A stretch of DNA of 48,317 nucleotides from an uncultured Boseongicola sp. (lineage in GTDB: Bacteria > Pseudomonadota > Alphaproteobacteria > Rhodobacterales > Rhodobacteraceae), in contig CAJQNG010000034.1 of the NCBI GenBank assembly GCA_905479635.1, positions 1 through 48,317 on the forward strand, written 5' to 3'. The notes below the pieces were generated by a model, which saw only the letters and a list, made by a program, of their open reading frames with translations, did not search any database and was not told the DNA's origin. This document shows, piece by piece, positions 38,301-46,366 of this stretch (its first letter is position 1; every line of letters begins with the position of its first letter). Made by a program: the position numbers and the translations under genes.

Positions 38301-38815
38301 TCAGAAACGGTATTGCCAGCCTCAACAAAGAAGGTCGCGAACGTCTGCTGACCGCCTTCGAGCAGGTCAACTCCAATTTCTCGCTCTTGTTCAAACACCT
38401 CTTCGGCGGCGGCGAAGCGAAACTTGTGTTGATCGAATCTGAGGACCCGCTTGACGCTGGTCTTGAGATTATGTGCCAACCGCCCGGCAAAAAGCTATCC
38501 ACGCTCTCGCTTCTTTCCGGCGGCGAACAAACCCTTACGGCCCTCGCCCTGATCTTCGCCGTGTTCCTTGCAAACCCAGCCCCGATCTGCGTCCTCGACG
38601 AGGTCGATGCCCCGCTGGACGACGCAAACGTAACGCGCTTTTGCGATCTTCTCGACGAGATGTGCCGCCGCACCAACACGCGCTTTTTGATCATCACTCA
38701 CCACGCGGTGACAATGGCCCGCATGGATCGCCTTTTCGGCGTGACAATGGCCGAACAGGGCGTCAGCCAACTTGTCTCGGTTGATCTTAGAAATGCGGAA
38801 GCAATGGTCGCTTAA
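35360..38815 (+). CDS. smc: Chromosome segregation protein SMC
   Basis: 1151-residue SMC ATPase that, with ScpA and ScpB, organises and helps separate replicated chromosomes. Walker A GPNGCGKSN is at 31-39; a long Ala/Glu/Arg-rich coiled coil follows; the hinge lies at about 515-630 (DLLSVKSGYEKALGAAL onward); a second coiled coil leads to the signature LSLLSGGEQ (near 1050) and Walker B CVLDEVDAPLDD (near 1080). The frame opens at 35258, but I take TTG 35360 because the product then begins MRFSRLRLNGFKSF as in the family. Ends 4 bp inside the convergent transporter gene. Confidence 0.95.
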   Translation: MRFSRLRLNGFKSFVDPTDLVIADGLTGVVGPNGCGKSNLLEALRWVMGENRPSAMRGGGMEDVIFAGASTRPARNFAEVGLIIDNSERLAPAGFNENDGLEIIRRITRDAGSAYKVNTKDVRARDVQMLFADASTGAHSPALVRQGQISELINAQPKARRRILEEAAGISGLYQRRHEAELKLKGAETNLTRVDDVIEQLANQLASLARQARQAKRYREIGGQLRHAEGLLLYLKWREAEDARIATETDLAERTRATAEAERMARTATGERAKAEEALPQLREEEAIAAALLQRVQVQIAQLDEDEARAKRAIEMLQARIAQLTADADRETALNSDAGETLARLTAETAALDRESEGFDDAVDAASKEAHEAARILHNRENDLSTLTEDVARLAARHQSAQRLRDDAKTTLSRSEAAEEKARDEAKSSEQDLATAATAFAAAEVALAAASEAANSAEAALVAFDDAREGAQSRESNARAERASAEGEAKALQAEVSALANLVNRDTAEGGQVMDLLSVKSGYEKALGAALADDLRAPAIEDDDPSGWASLPGYAKPQSLPLGVAALTNYVSVPQVLARRLAQVGLINRNDGPGLQADLLPGQRLVSIEGDLWRWDGFRAGSGDAPSAAALRLEQLNRLEELKQGLESATARADGTARAHEHLKGELEALASKLSEARDARRAADHALAEANRSLSRAEADRNISAGKRDAADLATARHGDEATAARQRLQDAERSLESLDDLDALRATSEDLKVTVEAARMTMMARRSSHDELKRDGEARKSRLAAIVRERETWQKRLESAETRIAELASRRETAGVELAEAEGTPGRIAADRDRLADTLAGAQTRRRSGADALALGETAERDAKDTERQSERDASAAREARAAAEAHAQAARETVTHAAERIVEEQETTPEKLLETLEADPEQLPSAEKIEADVLRLRRNRDALGAVNLRAEEDAREVDEEHTNLVAEKTDLEDAIRALRNGIASLNKEGRERLLTAFEQVNSNFSLLFKHLFGGGEAKLVLIESEDPLDAGLEIMCQPPGKKLSTLSLLSGGEQTLTALALIFAVFLANPAPICVLDEVDAPLDDANVTRFCDLLDEMCRRTNTRFLIITHHAVTMARMDRLFGVTMAEQGVSQLVSVDLRNAEAMVA

Positions 38816-39765
38816 ACCCGGCCGTGCGAAATCAAATATTCCCGTCTAAGCGTATAGAGCCCGGTGGAAATAATCACCGCGGCCCCGATCACCGTCCACA
38901 TATCGGGAAGCTGACCAAAGACGACAAACCCGTAGAACGTCCCCCAGATCATCATGCTGTAATGGATCGGGGCGATCACCACGGCCATCGCCACTTCAAA
39001 AGCCTTGATGACACAAACCTCCGCCACACCGGCCAAAGCGGCAATACCCACAAGGATGATCACTTGTTGGCTGTCCGGCGTGATCCAGACAAAAGGCAAG
39101 GGCAGCGTTAATAATGCACTGCCCACAATGGCTGTATAGACAATCGTTGTGGCGGTCTTATCGGTATCGCTCAGGGCGCGGGATATGATTTGTCGCACAG
39201 CGAAAAACGCCGCCGCAATCACAATAAGAAACGCCGCCGGGTGGATCACACTCATGCCTGGCCGGATCACGATCAATGTCCCGACAAACCCCAGGAACAC
39301 CGCAATCCATCGGCGCATGCCCACAGGCTCGCGCAGGATGAATGCCGCCAGCAGCGTCACAATGAACGGGGCCACGAAAGTCACTGCAACCGCGTCGGCC
39401 AACGGAACATAGCTAACCCCAACGATGAACAACGTCGCAGACCCGACCGCAACACAGCCCCTCAAAACCTGCAACTTCGGGTGCGACGTCCGCAGGATCG
39501 TCCGCCCATGGTAGGCAATCAAGAAAAACGCGCCGGCCAAAAGTCCCAACTGCCGGGTCCAGGTGATCTGGATCGGATGAAGCTCAGCCGTGAGGAACTT
39601 CGCCCCTGTATCCACTGCCGCAAACAGGAACATGCCGAGAAGCATCAACAAGACACCTTTCCCGCTTTCCGAGCGACGGGTCGGCACGCCCGAGGGCGTT
39701 TCCGGCGGATTGGCCGAGGTTGCGATTTTGGATGCTCCTTTGGATCTGCCTCCCATCAAGCACAT
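38812..39765 (-). CDS. DMT superfamily transporter (EamA domains)
   Basis: About 317-residue inner-membrane protein with roughly ten membrane segments in two EamA repeats, the layout of drug/metabolite exporters. Typical parts are DTGAKFLTAELHP, the helix-end sequence PLADAVAVTFVAPFIVTLLAAF and the late MIWGTFYGFVVFG. The frame extends to 39867, but that part overlaps the opposite gene; ATG 39765 or 39756 are the reasonable starts, leaving a hydrophilic N-terminal tail of about 35 residues. Substrate unknown. Confidence 0.88.
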   Translation of the reverse strand: MCLMGGRSKGASKIATSANPPETPSGVPTRRSESGKGVLLMLLGMFLFAAVDTGAKFLTAELHPIQITWTRQLGLLAGAFFLIAYHGRTILRTSHPKLQVLRGCVAVGSATLFIVGVSYVPLADAVAVTFVAPFIVTLLAAFILREPVGMRRWIAVFLGFVGTLIVIRPGMSVIHPAAFLIVIAAAFFAVRQIISRALSDTDKTATTIVYTAIVGSALLTLPLPFVWITPDSQQVIILVGIAALAGVAEVCVIKAFEVAMAVVIAPIHYSMMIWGTFYGFVVFGQLPDMWTVIGAAVIISTGLYTLRREYLISHGRV

Positions 39766-39837
39766 GAAGCCAATCCGTGGCAAGGCGAACAAAAGCGCAG
39801 CCTTTGATGAATGCCCTGAGGCTCCTAAGATCACCCC

Positions 39838-40338
39838 ATGAAAATCATCCGCGACACCCCCGACCAACTGATCCTTGCCTCTGTGCCATGGCTCCTGTCG
39901 ATCCTTCTGACCGCAATCATCCTTATTTTTGTCGCGGTCGGCTTATCGCTCGTGTTTGACGGGGACCTCATGGGCCTGTTTTTCGCGATTTTCGGCGGCG
40001 GCATCGGAGCTGCATGCTTTGTCGCCTTCGTCCGCCGCGTTCAGGTGATCTTCGACCGGCGGCAACAGACCTTCACCATTCGGCGCAGGACAGTCTTCGG
40101 GTACAAGGAAAACACGCGCGCCCTTGGTGATGTCGATCACGCACTTATTGAGCACACCACCAACTCGGACGGGCAACGCCTAGATCGTCCAACGCTTGTC
40201 ATGCGCCGCGGCGGCGGTGATCTCCGCATGCCGATCGTGACGACCTATTCCAACTCAAATCATTCGGGCGACATTGTCGAAGCCATCAACCGCTGGATGG
40301 GCGACGGCGACCTTGACTCCGAGCCGCACGCGCCGTAA
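39838..40338 (+). CDS. Small membrane protein with two TM segments
   Basis: 166-residue protein of unknown function. Two hydrophobic segments lie at about 12-38 and 44-64. The remaining part is hydrophilic and beta-rich, with VQVIFDRRQQTFTIRRRTVFG and RPTLVMRRGGGDL, which recalls bacterial PH-like domain proteins attached to the membrane. Divergent to the transporter gene and upstream of ffh, separated from it by a hairpin-rich stretch. Confidence 0.8.
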   Translation: MKIIRDTPDQLILASVPWLLSILLTAIILIFVAVGLSLVFDGDLMGLFFAIFGGGIGAACFVAFVRRVQVIFDRRQQTFTIRRRTVFGYKENTRALGDVDHALIEHTTNSDGQRLDRPTLVMRRGGGDLRMPIVTTYSNSNHSGDIVEAINRWMGDGDLDSEPHAP

Positions 40339-40352
40339 TCCCGCATCAACCT

Positions 40353-40492
40353 CCGGGAGCATTGAATCTCCCGGTCCCTGTTTACAGGGATCGCCCCCCA
40401 TCAGCGCGTCGCGCCCATGGGGGCGTTTGGCGTTTAGTCGGGTCGCGCCACTGGCGCGCTTGGCGTTTAGTCGGTCGGTGCATATGTGCCGA
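40353..40492 (+). promoter_or_regulatory. Hairpin-rich leader upstream of ffh with direct repeats
   Basis: Four or five consecutive stem-loops: 40353-40359/40368-40374 (7 bp), 40375-40380/40385-40390 (6 bp), 40392-40401/40417-40425 (with a bulge), a short GCGCC/GGCGC pair near 40446-40458, and 40475-40492 (8 bp with G-U pairs). A 15-bp direct repeat TTGGCGTTTAGTCGG occurs at 40427-40441 and 40460-40474. It may combine a terminator for the upstream gene with an ffh leader. It does not resemble 4.5S RNA as far as I can tell. Confidence 0.45.
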
Positions 40493-40524
40493 TCAGGGAT
40501 CAACGGGCAAAAGGGCCAGTGCGT

Positions 40525-42021
40525 ATGTTTGAAAATCTCTCAGATCGCCTCTCCGGCGTCTTTGATCGTCTGACGAAGCAGGGCGCGCTGTCCGAAGACG
40601 ACGTGAAAACCGCCCTACGCGAAGTCCGCGTCGCCCTTCTTGAAGCCGACGTTTCGCTGCCCGTCGCCCGCGATTTCGTCAAAGCCATTCAGGAAAAAGC
40701 CACCGGGCAATCCGTGACCAAATCGGTCACCCCCGGCCAACAGGTCGTCAAGATCGTCCACGACGAACTTATCCACGTCCTGAAGGGCGATGAAGACCCC
40801 GGCGCGCTCAAGATCGACAACCCGCCTGCCCCGATCCTGATGGTCGGCCTGCAGGGGTCTGGTAAAACGACAACCACTGCCAAACTTGCCAAACGTTTGA
40901 AAGACCGCGAAGGCAAACGCGTCCTTATGGCCTCGCTCGACACCAACCGTCCGGCGGCGATGGAGCAACTTGCGATCCTTGGCGTGCAGATCGGCGTCGA
41001 CACCCTGCCGATCGTTAAAGGCGAAGACCCGGTCGCCATCGCCAAGCGCGCGAAAACCCAAGCCAGCCTTGGCGGCTATGACGTCTACATGCTCGACACC
41101 GCCGGCCGCCTGCACATCGACGAAGAACTGATTGCGCAAGCCGCCGCGGTGCGCGACGTTGCCAATCCCCGCGAAACGCTCCTCGTGGTCGACGGTCTTA
41201 CCGGTCAGGACGCGGTCAACGTCGCGACAGAATTTGACGACAAAATTGGCGTCACCGGCGTCGTTCTGACCCGCATGGACGGCGATGGTCGCGGTGGTGC
41301 GGCACTTTCGATGCGCGCCGTCACCGGCAAACCGATCCGCTTCGTCGGCCTTGGCGAAAAGATGGACGCCATCGAAACGTTTGAGCCCGACCGCATCGCG
41401 GGCCGCATCCTCGGCATGGGCGACATCGTGGCTCTCGTCGAAAAGGCACAGGAAACCATCGAGGCCGAACAGGCCGAGCGCATGATGAAGCGCTTCCAGA
41501 AGGATCAGTTCAACATGAACGACCTGCGCAGTCAGCTTGAGCAGATGCTCAAAATGGGTGGCATGCAAGGCATTATGGGCATGATGCCCGGTATGGGAAA
41601 AATGAAGAACCAGATGGCCGACGCGGGCATGGACGACAAAGTCCTCAAACGTCAGGTCGCTCTCATTCAGTCCATGACCAAGAAAGAACGCGCCAATCCA
41701 GGCCTTCTTCAAGCCAGTCGTAAGAAACGCATCGCGGCAGGTGCAGGCTTGGAGGTTTCCGACCTCAACAAGCTTCTGAAAATGCATCGCCAGATGGCGG
41801 ATATGATGAAGAAGATGGGGAAAATGGGCAAAAAGGGCATGATGCGCCAAATGGGCAGCATGCTTGGCGGCAAAGGCGGCATGCCCCCCGGTGGCATGCC
41901 AAGCCAGGCCGAGATGGACGCAGCGCAGGCACAAATGGGCAAAATGGGCGGCGGCTTCCCCGGTATGGGCGGTGGCGCGGCCCTGCCCCCCGGGCTGTCT
42001 GGGTTTGGTAAGAAAAAGTAA
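40525..42021 (+). CDS. ffh: Signal recognition particle protein Ffh
   Basis: 498-residue GTPase of the signal recognition particle, which targets nascent membrane proteins to the translocon with 4.5S RNA and FtsY. N domain at about 1-90; G domain with GLQGSGKTTTTAK (108-120), LDTNRPAA, DTAGR and TRMDGDGRGG; Met-rich M domain from about 320, ending in a long Gly/Met/Pro tail and a terminal Lys cluster. ATG 40525 gives the usual MFENLSDRL beginning. No ffs RNA gene was recognised next to it. Confidence 0.97.
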   Translation: MFENLSDRLSGVFDRLTKQGALSEDDVKTALREVRVALLEADVSLPVARDFVKAIQEKATGQSVTKSVTPGQQVVKIVHDELIHVLKGDEDPGALKIDNPPAPILMVGLQGSGKTTTTAKLAKRLKDREGKRVLMASLDTNRPAAMEQLAILGVQIGVDTLPIVKGEDPVAIAKRAKTQASLGGYDVYMLDTAGRLHIDEELIAQAAAVRDVANPRETLLVVDGLTGQDAVNVATEFDDKIGVTGVVLTRMDGDGRGGAALSMRAVTGKPIRFVGLGEKMDAIETFEPDRIAGRILGMGDIVALVEKAQETIEAEQAERMMKRFQKDQFNMNDLRSQLEQMLKMGGMQGIMGMMPGMGKMKNQMADAGMDDKVLKRQVALIQSMTKKERANPGLLQASRKKRIAAGAGLEVSDLNKLLKMHRQMADMMKKMGKMGKKGMMRQMGSMLGGKGGMPPGGMPSQAEMDAAQAQMGKMGGGFPGMGGGAALPPGLSGFGKKK

Positions 42022-42027
42022 TCCCAA

Positions 42028-42552
42028 ATGACCGTTGCATTTCATATCCCCGAGATCGAGACCGATCGTCTCCGCCTGAGGCTTCCGAAAGCCTCGGATC
42101 TCGCTGCGCATATCGCATTTCGTACGTCTGAGCGCAGCAAAGGCGTCGGTGGGCCCTTTGACGCGCAATCAAGTTTCCAAAGCCTCGAAGCGATCATCGG
42201 CCAATGGCACCTTCGCGGCTATGGTCGCTGGATGGTCGCCAACAAAGTAACCGACGAGCCCTACGGCGTCGTCGGCATTTATCATCCGATGGACTGGCCC
42301 GAAGCCGAAATCGGTTGGTCCCTTTATGAAGCCGGTGAGGGCAAAGGCATCGCCCATGAGGCTGCAACCGCAACGCGCGAATTCGCCTACACCGCTTTGG
42401 GCTGGTCCCGCATCGTCAGCCTGATCATGCCTGACAATGTGCGCTCGATCCGACTGGCCAAGCGCATGAACTGCCGCAAAACAGAGGCTTTCACGCATCC
42501 GGAATTTGGCGCGCTCGATATCTGGGTCCACGCTACGCGGGAGGCCGCATGA
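42028..42552 (+). CDS. GNAT family N-acetyltransferase (RimJ/RimL type)
   Basis: 174-residue acetyltransferase. It begins IPEIETDRLRLRLPKASDL, has WPEAEIGWSLYEAGEGKGIAHEAATA with the acetyl-CoA-binding turn, and ends with DNVRSIRLAKRMNC, all as in the RimJ/RimL-like branch (Acetyltransf_3). Substrate unknown. Six bases after ffh and overlapping a second acetyltransferase gene by 4 bp. Confidence 0.92.
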   Translation: MTVAFHIPEIETDRLRLRLPKASDLAAHIAFRTSERSKGVGGPFDAQSSFQSLEAIIGQWHLRGYGRWMVANKVTDEPYGVVGIYHPMDWPEAEIGWSLYEAGEGKGIAHEAATATREFAYTALGWSRIVSLIMPDNVRSIRLAKRMNCRKTEAFTHPEFGALDIWVHATREAA

Positions 42553-42962
42553 GCACCGTCGCCATCCCAGCCCTCGAAACTGATCGCCTGATCTTGCGTG
42601 CCCCGCAGATGAGCGATGGTGATATATTTGCGGACGTCCTCAAAAGCGCGCGTTCAAGGCGTGTCGGCGGCCCTGGCGGCGCATGGTTCCCGGCAACATG
42701 GCCGAAGCCTGACTTCGGCTGGCTCCTTTATGACGACGCGCACGACGGCCAAGGCTATGGCACAAAAGTCATGGCCGCATTGCGGGACTTTACCTGGGAT
42801 CACGTTGGCCTCTCAACCTGTGGTGCCTACATCGCCAACGACAATATCGCGTCAGCGGCTGTCGCAACGCGTCTCGGTGGAAGCATCGACGAAGATGCGC
42901 GGCGGTCAGAAAAGGACGATCCCATCGACGCCTGGCGCTTTTACCCGAAGGGCAAGGCATAA
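42549..42962 (+). CDS. GNAT family protein with internal deletion
   Basis: 137-residue paralogue of the preceding acetyltransferase. It aligns from IPALETDRLILRAPQMSD and again from WPKPDFGWLLYDDAHDGQGYGTKV to NDNIASAAVATRLG. Between VGGP and AWFPATWP about 37 residues are missing that the neighbour has, including the strands around its WHLRGYGRWMV. The reading frame is kept. The acetyl-CoA turn remains, but the substrate-side core is lost, so it is probably inactive or a decaying gene; a shortened functional form cannot be excluded. Confidence 0.75.
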   Translation: MSTVAIPALETDRLILRAPQMSDGDIFADVLKSARSRRVGGPGGAWFPATWPKPDFGWLLYDDAHDGQGYGTKVMAALRDFTWDHVGLSTCGAYIANDNIASAAVATRLGGSIDEDARRSEKDDPIDAWRFYPKGKA

Positions 42963-43002
42963 TGTGCACTACCTTCACAATCGCCGCCTCAGGAGCACGC
43001 CC

Positions 43003-43299
43003 ATGACCGACGCCGTATCCCGCGCAGCCGAGCTTCTGGCCGGCCACCGCGACAGCATCGACCGCCTCGACGCCATCCTTGTCTACACCCTTGCCGAACG
43101 GTTCAAGCAGACACAGGCCGTCGGTCGCCTGAAAGCAGAACATGACCTCCCGCCCAGTGACATGGCGCGCGAGGCCAACCAGATCGAACGCCTTGAATGG
43201 CTCTCGAAAGAAGCGGATTTGGATCCCCAATTCGCAAAGAAATTCCTGGCCTTCATCATCCAGGAAGTCATCCAGCACCATAATCAACACCAGAAATAA
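43003..43299 (+). CDS. Chorismate mutase (AroQ type)
   Basis: 98-residue monofunctional AroQ-class enzyme that converts chorismate to prephenate for phenylalanine and tyrosine. The all-helical pattern is clear: RDSIDRLDAILVYTLAERFKQTQ..VGRLKAEH with the catalytic Arg and Lys residues in the usual order, and a C-terminal FLAFIIQEVIQHH helix. ATG 43003 follows AGGAG at 42991-42995. It sits between the acetyltransferases and rpsP. Confidence 0.93.
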   Translation: MTDAVSRAAELLAGHRDSIDRLDAILVYTLAERFKQTQAVGRLKAEHDLPPSDMAREANQIERLEWLSKEADLDPQFAKKFLAFIIQEVIQHHNQHQK

Positions 43300-43318
43300 C
43301 TCTTAAAGGATCAACGAC

Positions 43319-43726
43319 ATGGCTATGAAAATTCGCCTCGCCCGCGGTGGCTCCAAGAAGCGCCCTCACTACGCAATCGTTGCGGCCGACAGCCGCATGC
43401 CACGCGATGGCCGCTTCATCGAGAAGCTCGGCACTTACAACCCGCTTCTCGCCAAAGACAACGAAGAGCGCGTGAAAATGAACATTGAACGCGTTCAGTA
43501 CTGGCTCGACCAGGGCGCGCAGCCAAGCGACCGTATCGCACGCATGCTTGAAGCTGCTGGCGTCCGCGAAAAGACCGAGCGCAACAACCCGAACAAAGCT
43601 GTTCCCGGCAAGAAAGCTGCTGAGCGCGCAGAAGAAAAAGCCGCTAAAGCTGCTGCTCCTGCAGTAGAAGCGCCTGCTGAAGACGCAGCCCCAGCCGAAG
43701 AAGCAGTTGAAGAGGTAGCGGAGTAA
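43319..43726 (+). CDS. rpsP: 30S ribosomal protein S16
   Basis: 135-residue S16, with the typical start [16 protein letters not shown] and [19 protein letters not shown]. The core of about 80 residues is followed by a long Ala/Glu/Lys-rich tail (about 90-135), which many alphaproteobacterial S16 proteins carry. First of the rpsP-rimM-trmD-rplS set. Confidence 0.97.
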   Translation: MAMKIRLARGGSKKRPHYAIVAADSRMPRDGRFIEKLGTYNPLLAKDNEERVKMNIERVQYWLDQGAQPSDRIARMLEAAGVREKTERNNPNKAVPGKKAAERAEEKAAKAAAPAVEAPAEDAAPAEEAVEEVAE

Positions 43727-43752
43727 TCCGCGCCTTTTCAATGGTTTAAAAC

Positions 43753-44259
43753 ATGTCGGATCGGGTTTGCGTCGGCGCTATTGCCGGATCATTTGGTGTG
43801 AAGGGCGAGGTGCGGCTGAAAAGCTTTTGCGCCGAGCCCGACGCCATCTCCACCTATGGGCCGCTCACGTCGGAAGACGGGGCGACATCTTGGGAGGTGC
43901 GCATTACGCGTTCGGTTAAAAATGGCTTTGCCGCACGCCTGACCGGCGTCGCCACGAAGGACGCCGCAGACGCTCTTCGGGGCGTGCAGCTTTTTGCGCC
44001 ACGCGACCGCCTGCCTGACCTGGTCGATGACGAGTACTATTATACTGACCTGATTGGCTTGATCGTGCTTGATACCGGCGGCACCGAAATAGGCCGGGTG
44101 AAGGCCGTTCTGAACCACGGCGCTGGTGATCTTCTTGAAATCTCGGGACTGGGACTGAAGCAACCGGTCCTCTTGCCGTTCACCGAAGCCGCCGTCCCAA
44201 CCGTTGACATGAAGGCGGGCCGCATCATCGCTGACCCGCCCGATGGGTTGTTCGAATGA
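43753..44259 (+). CDS. rimM: Ribosome maturation factor RimM
   Basis: 168-residue factor that assists 30S head assembly near S19. The N-terminal part reads [20 protein letters not shown] and the PRC-barrel part [33 protein letters not shown], as usual for RimM. Lies between rpsP and trmD; the stop overlaps the trmD start by 4 bp. Confidence 0.97.
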   Translation: MSDRVCVGAIAGSFGVKGEVRLKSFCAEPDAISTYGPLTSEDGATSWEVRITRSVKNGFAARLTGVATKDAADALRGVQLFAPRDRLPDLVDDEYYYTDLIGLIVLDTGGTEIGRVKAVLNHGAGDLLEISGLGLKQPVLLPFTEAAVPTVDMKAGRIIADPPDGLFE

Positions 44260-45077
44260 GCACTACGCCGTCCAAGTCGCATGGCCGTCTCAAAATCAGC
44301 GCAACAGTAACGCCGCGCGACCTTATGAGTGACCGTCCGGACCTTGTCGGAGCGTGGACGGCCAAGATCATAACACTTTTCCCTGAAACCTTTCCCGGTA
44401 CCCTTGGCGCCTCTGTGACCGGGAAAGCGTTGCAAGAAGGCTTGTGGAAGCTGGACACCATCGACCTGCGTCTCTTTGGTGAAGGCAAACACCGCAACGT
44501 TGACGACACCCCATCGGGCGGCGGCGCCGGCATGGTTCTGCGCCCCGACATCATGGGCCGCGCGATCCGTTTCGCCCAAAAGAACGCCTCTTCAGACCGC
44601 GCACGTTGGCCGCTTGTCTACCTGTCGCCACGCGGGAAGCCTTTCGATCAGGCAGATGCTGAACGCTTCGCCGCAGCCGATGGCATCACCATGATCTGTG
44701 GTCGATTTGAAGGCCTCGACCAACGCGTAATCGAGCATTTTGACATCGAAGAAGTATCCTTGGGTGACTTTGTTCTGACTGGCGGCGAAATCGCGGCACA
44801 GGCGATGATCGACGCTACAATTCGTCTTCGTCCCGGCATTTTAGGGAACGCCGCCTCCGCTAAAGAAGAGAGCTTTTCCGACGGCCTCCTCGAACACCCG
44901 CAGTACACTCGCCCCGCCGATTGGGAGGGGCACGCGATCCCTGATGTCCTGACCTCGGGTGACCATGGCAAGGTCGCGCAATGGCGCAAAAAGCAGGCAG
45001 AGCGGATCACCAAAGACCGCCGCCCTGACCTGTGGCGCGCCTACACCGACAAATCTGACCGTGACGCCAAGAAATAA
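44256..45077 (+). CDS. trmD: tRNA (guanine37-N1)-methyltransferase
   Basis: 273-residue SPOUT methyltransferase that makes m1G37 and prevents frameshifting. The knot region is [14 protein letters not shown], with [20 protein letters not shown] and [12 protein letters not shown] before it. An N-terminal extension of about 36 residues (with [12 protein letters not shown]) precedes the usual [10 protein letters not shown] start; I recall similar extensions in Roseobacter TrmD, so I keep ATG 44256. ATG 44325 is the alternative. Confidence 0.96.
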   Translation: MSTTPSKSHGRLKISATVTPRDLMSDRPDLVGAWTAKIITLFPETFPGTLGASVTGKALQEGLWKLDTIDLRLFGEGKHRNVDDTPSGGGAGMVLRPDIMGRAIRFAQKNASSDRARWPLVYLSPRGKPFDQADAERFAAADGITMICGRFEGLDQRVIEHFDIEEVSLGDFVLTGGEIAAQAMIDATIRLRPGILGNAASAKEESFSDGLLEHPQYTRPADWEGHAIPDVLTSGDHGKVAQWRKKQAERITKDRRPDLWRAYTDKSDRDAKK

Positions 45078-45113
45078 AGGGGCCACACGCGATCAGAGGT
45101 TCTGGGTTTTTGC

Positions 45114-45142
45114 TTGATCCAAACCCACTACACCCTTATACG
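45114..45142 (+). promoter_or_regulatory. Candidate rplS-rpmE promoter
   Basis: TTGATC (45114-45119) and TATACG (45137-45142) are separated by 17 bp. They lie about 150 bp before the rplS start, implying a long untranslated leader. This would let the two ribosomal-protein genes be expressed apart from trmD. Confidence 0.45.
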
Positions 45143-45294
45143 GCGCTAGTTCGCGGGCTGAATCACCCGCACATAAGCAAAGATGACCTGAACCCTTCGG
45201 CGGTCGCCACGTGCGGTCCGACAAACCCCGAAGCTCTGAGGCGCCAAACCATCTCTTGGGATAAACCCGAGGTCATACAAAAGGAGCGTTTCAG

Positions 45295-45672
45295 ATGAAC
45301 CTGATCGCACAATTGGAAGCCGAGCAAGTCGCCGCACTTGCTGCTGATCTTCCAGACTTCAAAGCGGGTGATACACTCCGCGTTGGTTATAAAGTGACAG
45401 AAGGCACGCGCTCGCGCGTGCAGAACTACGAAGGCGTATGCATCAGCCGTAAGAACGGCAAAGGCATCGCGGGTTCGTTCACTGTCCGCAAGATTTCATT
45501 CGGTGAGGGCGTGGAACGTGTGTTCCCGCTGCATTCGACCAACATCGACAGCATCACCGTTGTGCGCCGTGGCCGTGTCCGCCGCGCCAAGCTGTACTAT
45601 CTCCGTGCACGTCGTGGCAAATCTGCCCGTATCGCGGAAGATTCCAACTACAAACCCAAAACGAACGCGTAA
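45295..45672 (+). CDS. rplS: 50S ribosomal protein L19
   Basis: 125-residue L19. The family core is clear: [29 protein letters not shown], then [20 protein letters not shown] and [23 protein letters not shown]. Ribosome-binding site AAAGGAG precedes ATG 45295. Separated from trmD by 217 bp and followed after 12 bp by rpmE. Confidence 0.98.
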   Translation: MNLIAQLEAEQVAALAADLPDFKAGDTLRVGYKVTEGTRSRVQNYEGVCISRKNGKGIAGSFTVRKISFGEGVERVFPLHSTNIDSITVVRRGRVRRAKLYYLRARRGKSARIAEDSNYKPKTNA

Positions 45673-45684
45673 GGAGGGACTACC

Positions 45685-45906
45685 ATGAGAAAAGACATTC
45701 ATCCCGACTACCACCCCATCGAAGTCAAAATGACGAACGGTGACATGTTGCAGATGCGCTCGACCTGGGGCTCCGAAGGAGCCACGCTTTCGCTGGATAT
45801 CGATCCATCGGTGCACCCGGCTTGGAACGGCGGTTCATCGCGTCTTCTCGACACCGGTGGCCGCGTGTCAAAGTTCAAAAAGAAATACGAAGGTCTCGGC
45901 TTCTAA
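45685..45906 (+). CDS. rpmE: 50S ribosomal protein L31, zinc-independent type
   Basis: 73-residue L31 starting [19 protein letters not shown] and ending [15 protein letters not shown]. It has no cysteine, so it is the C-minus type that does not bind zinc. The ribosome-binding site AAGGAGG lies close before ATG 45685. Last gene of the unit; a terminator follows 25 bp after the stop. Confidence 0.97.
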   Translation: MRKDIHPDYHPIEVKMTNGDMLQMRSTWGSEGATLSLDIDPSVHPAWNGGSSRLLDTGGRVSKFKKKYEGLGF

Positions 45907-45930
45907 AGCATGCCTTTCTTGCGAAATGTC

Positions 45931-45961
45931 AAAAGCGTTGCCCTAAGGGCGGCGCTTTTTT
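45931..45961 (+). terminator. Rho-independent terminator after rpmE
   Basis: AAAAGCGTTGCCC pairs with GGGCGGCGCTTTT around a TAA loop; the two T-G positions pair as wobbles in RNA. A run of T follows to 45961. It closes the rplS-rpmE transcript. Confidence 0.88.
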
Positions 45962-46249
45962 ATTTTCTGGCAGCGTCATCAGCTTCAGTTCAAGCTCAAG
46001 CGGAAAAACCAGTATTCCTTCGTTTGGGTGGCCATTCCAATTCACCGGAAACGCTGTTTTTGGCCAATGCAGTGGCCCCGTTTTTGGGGCAGGGACCAGC
46101 TCTCCGTTGTTGTGCGGACCTCGGACCTTGGTATCCAACACCATTTTTGTGACGATGAGAAATCATCGATATTTTCAATTTGCAGTTGGACACAACCCGA
46201 AATCTATCTAACGGCAATTTCCGAGTAGGAGTTTCATTGTCGTTTTATA
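45962..46249. other. Unassigned stretch between rpmE terminator and duplicated gene
   Basis: About 290 bases, together with the terminator some 410 bases without a gene. It is richer in A/T than the preceding genes. Short frames exist on both strands (for example 45910-46152 plus, which overlaps the terminator, and 45929-46144 minus), but none has a ribosome-binding site and recognisable product. It may contain worn-out coding sequence; I cannot say of what. Confidence 0.4.
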
Positions 46250-46366
46250 GGTCAGTGGAGTTTTGCGACGAGTAGATATAAAGGGTTAAACTGATTGCGG
46301 AACGTTTGGGTAAGAATATGGCTGGTGATAAAACCTCTAAATCTGACGCCGTGATCGCGAAGGCAC
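46250..46366 (+). repeat. Direct repeat, copy 1 (117 bp)
   Basis: Identical to 48201-48317 except for one base (A at 46268, C at 48219). It covers 68 bases before the ATG at 46318 and the first 16 codons of the gene. The distance between copies is 1951 bp. The repeat contains a shared TATAAA at 46277-46282 that may be part of the promoter. Confidence 0.97.

Noticed and set aside
37540-38697. 385-codon Ser/Arg-rich frame antisense to smc
   Set aside because: Composition and position are those of a shadow of the coiled-coil codons.
40339-40524. 4.5S RNA gene next to ffh
   Set aside because: The hairpins are separate short stems and I do not see the conserved SRP RNA tetraloop and asymmetric-loop region.
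40615-42168. 517-codon open frame antisense to ffh
   Set aside because: It mirrors ffh codon by codon and has a His/Ala/Phe-rich composition typical of an antisense shadow in G+C-rich DNA; ffh on the plus strand is certain.
45910-46152. 80-codon frame after rpmE that looks like a signal peptide plus short protein
   Set aside because: Its first codons overlap the rho-independent terminator at 45931-45961, no ribosome-binding site precedes it, and the product matches nothing I recognise.
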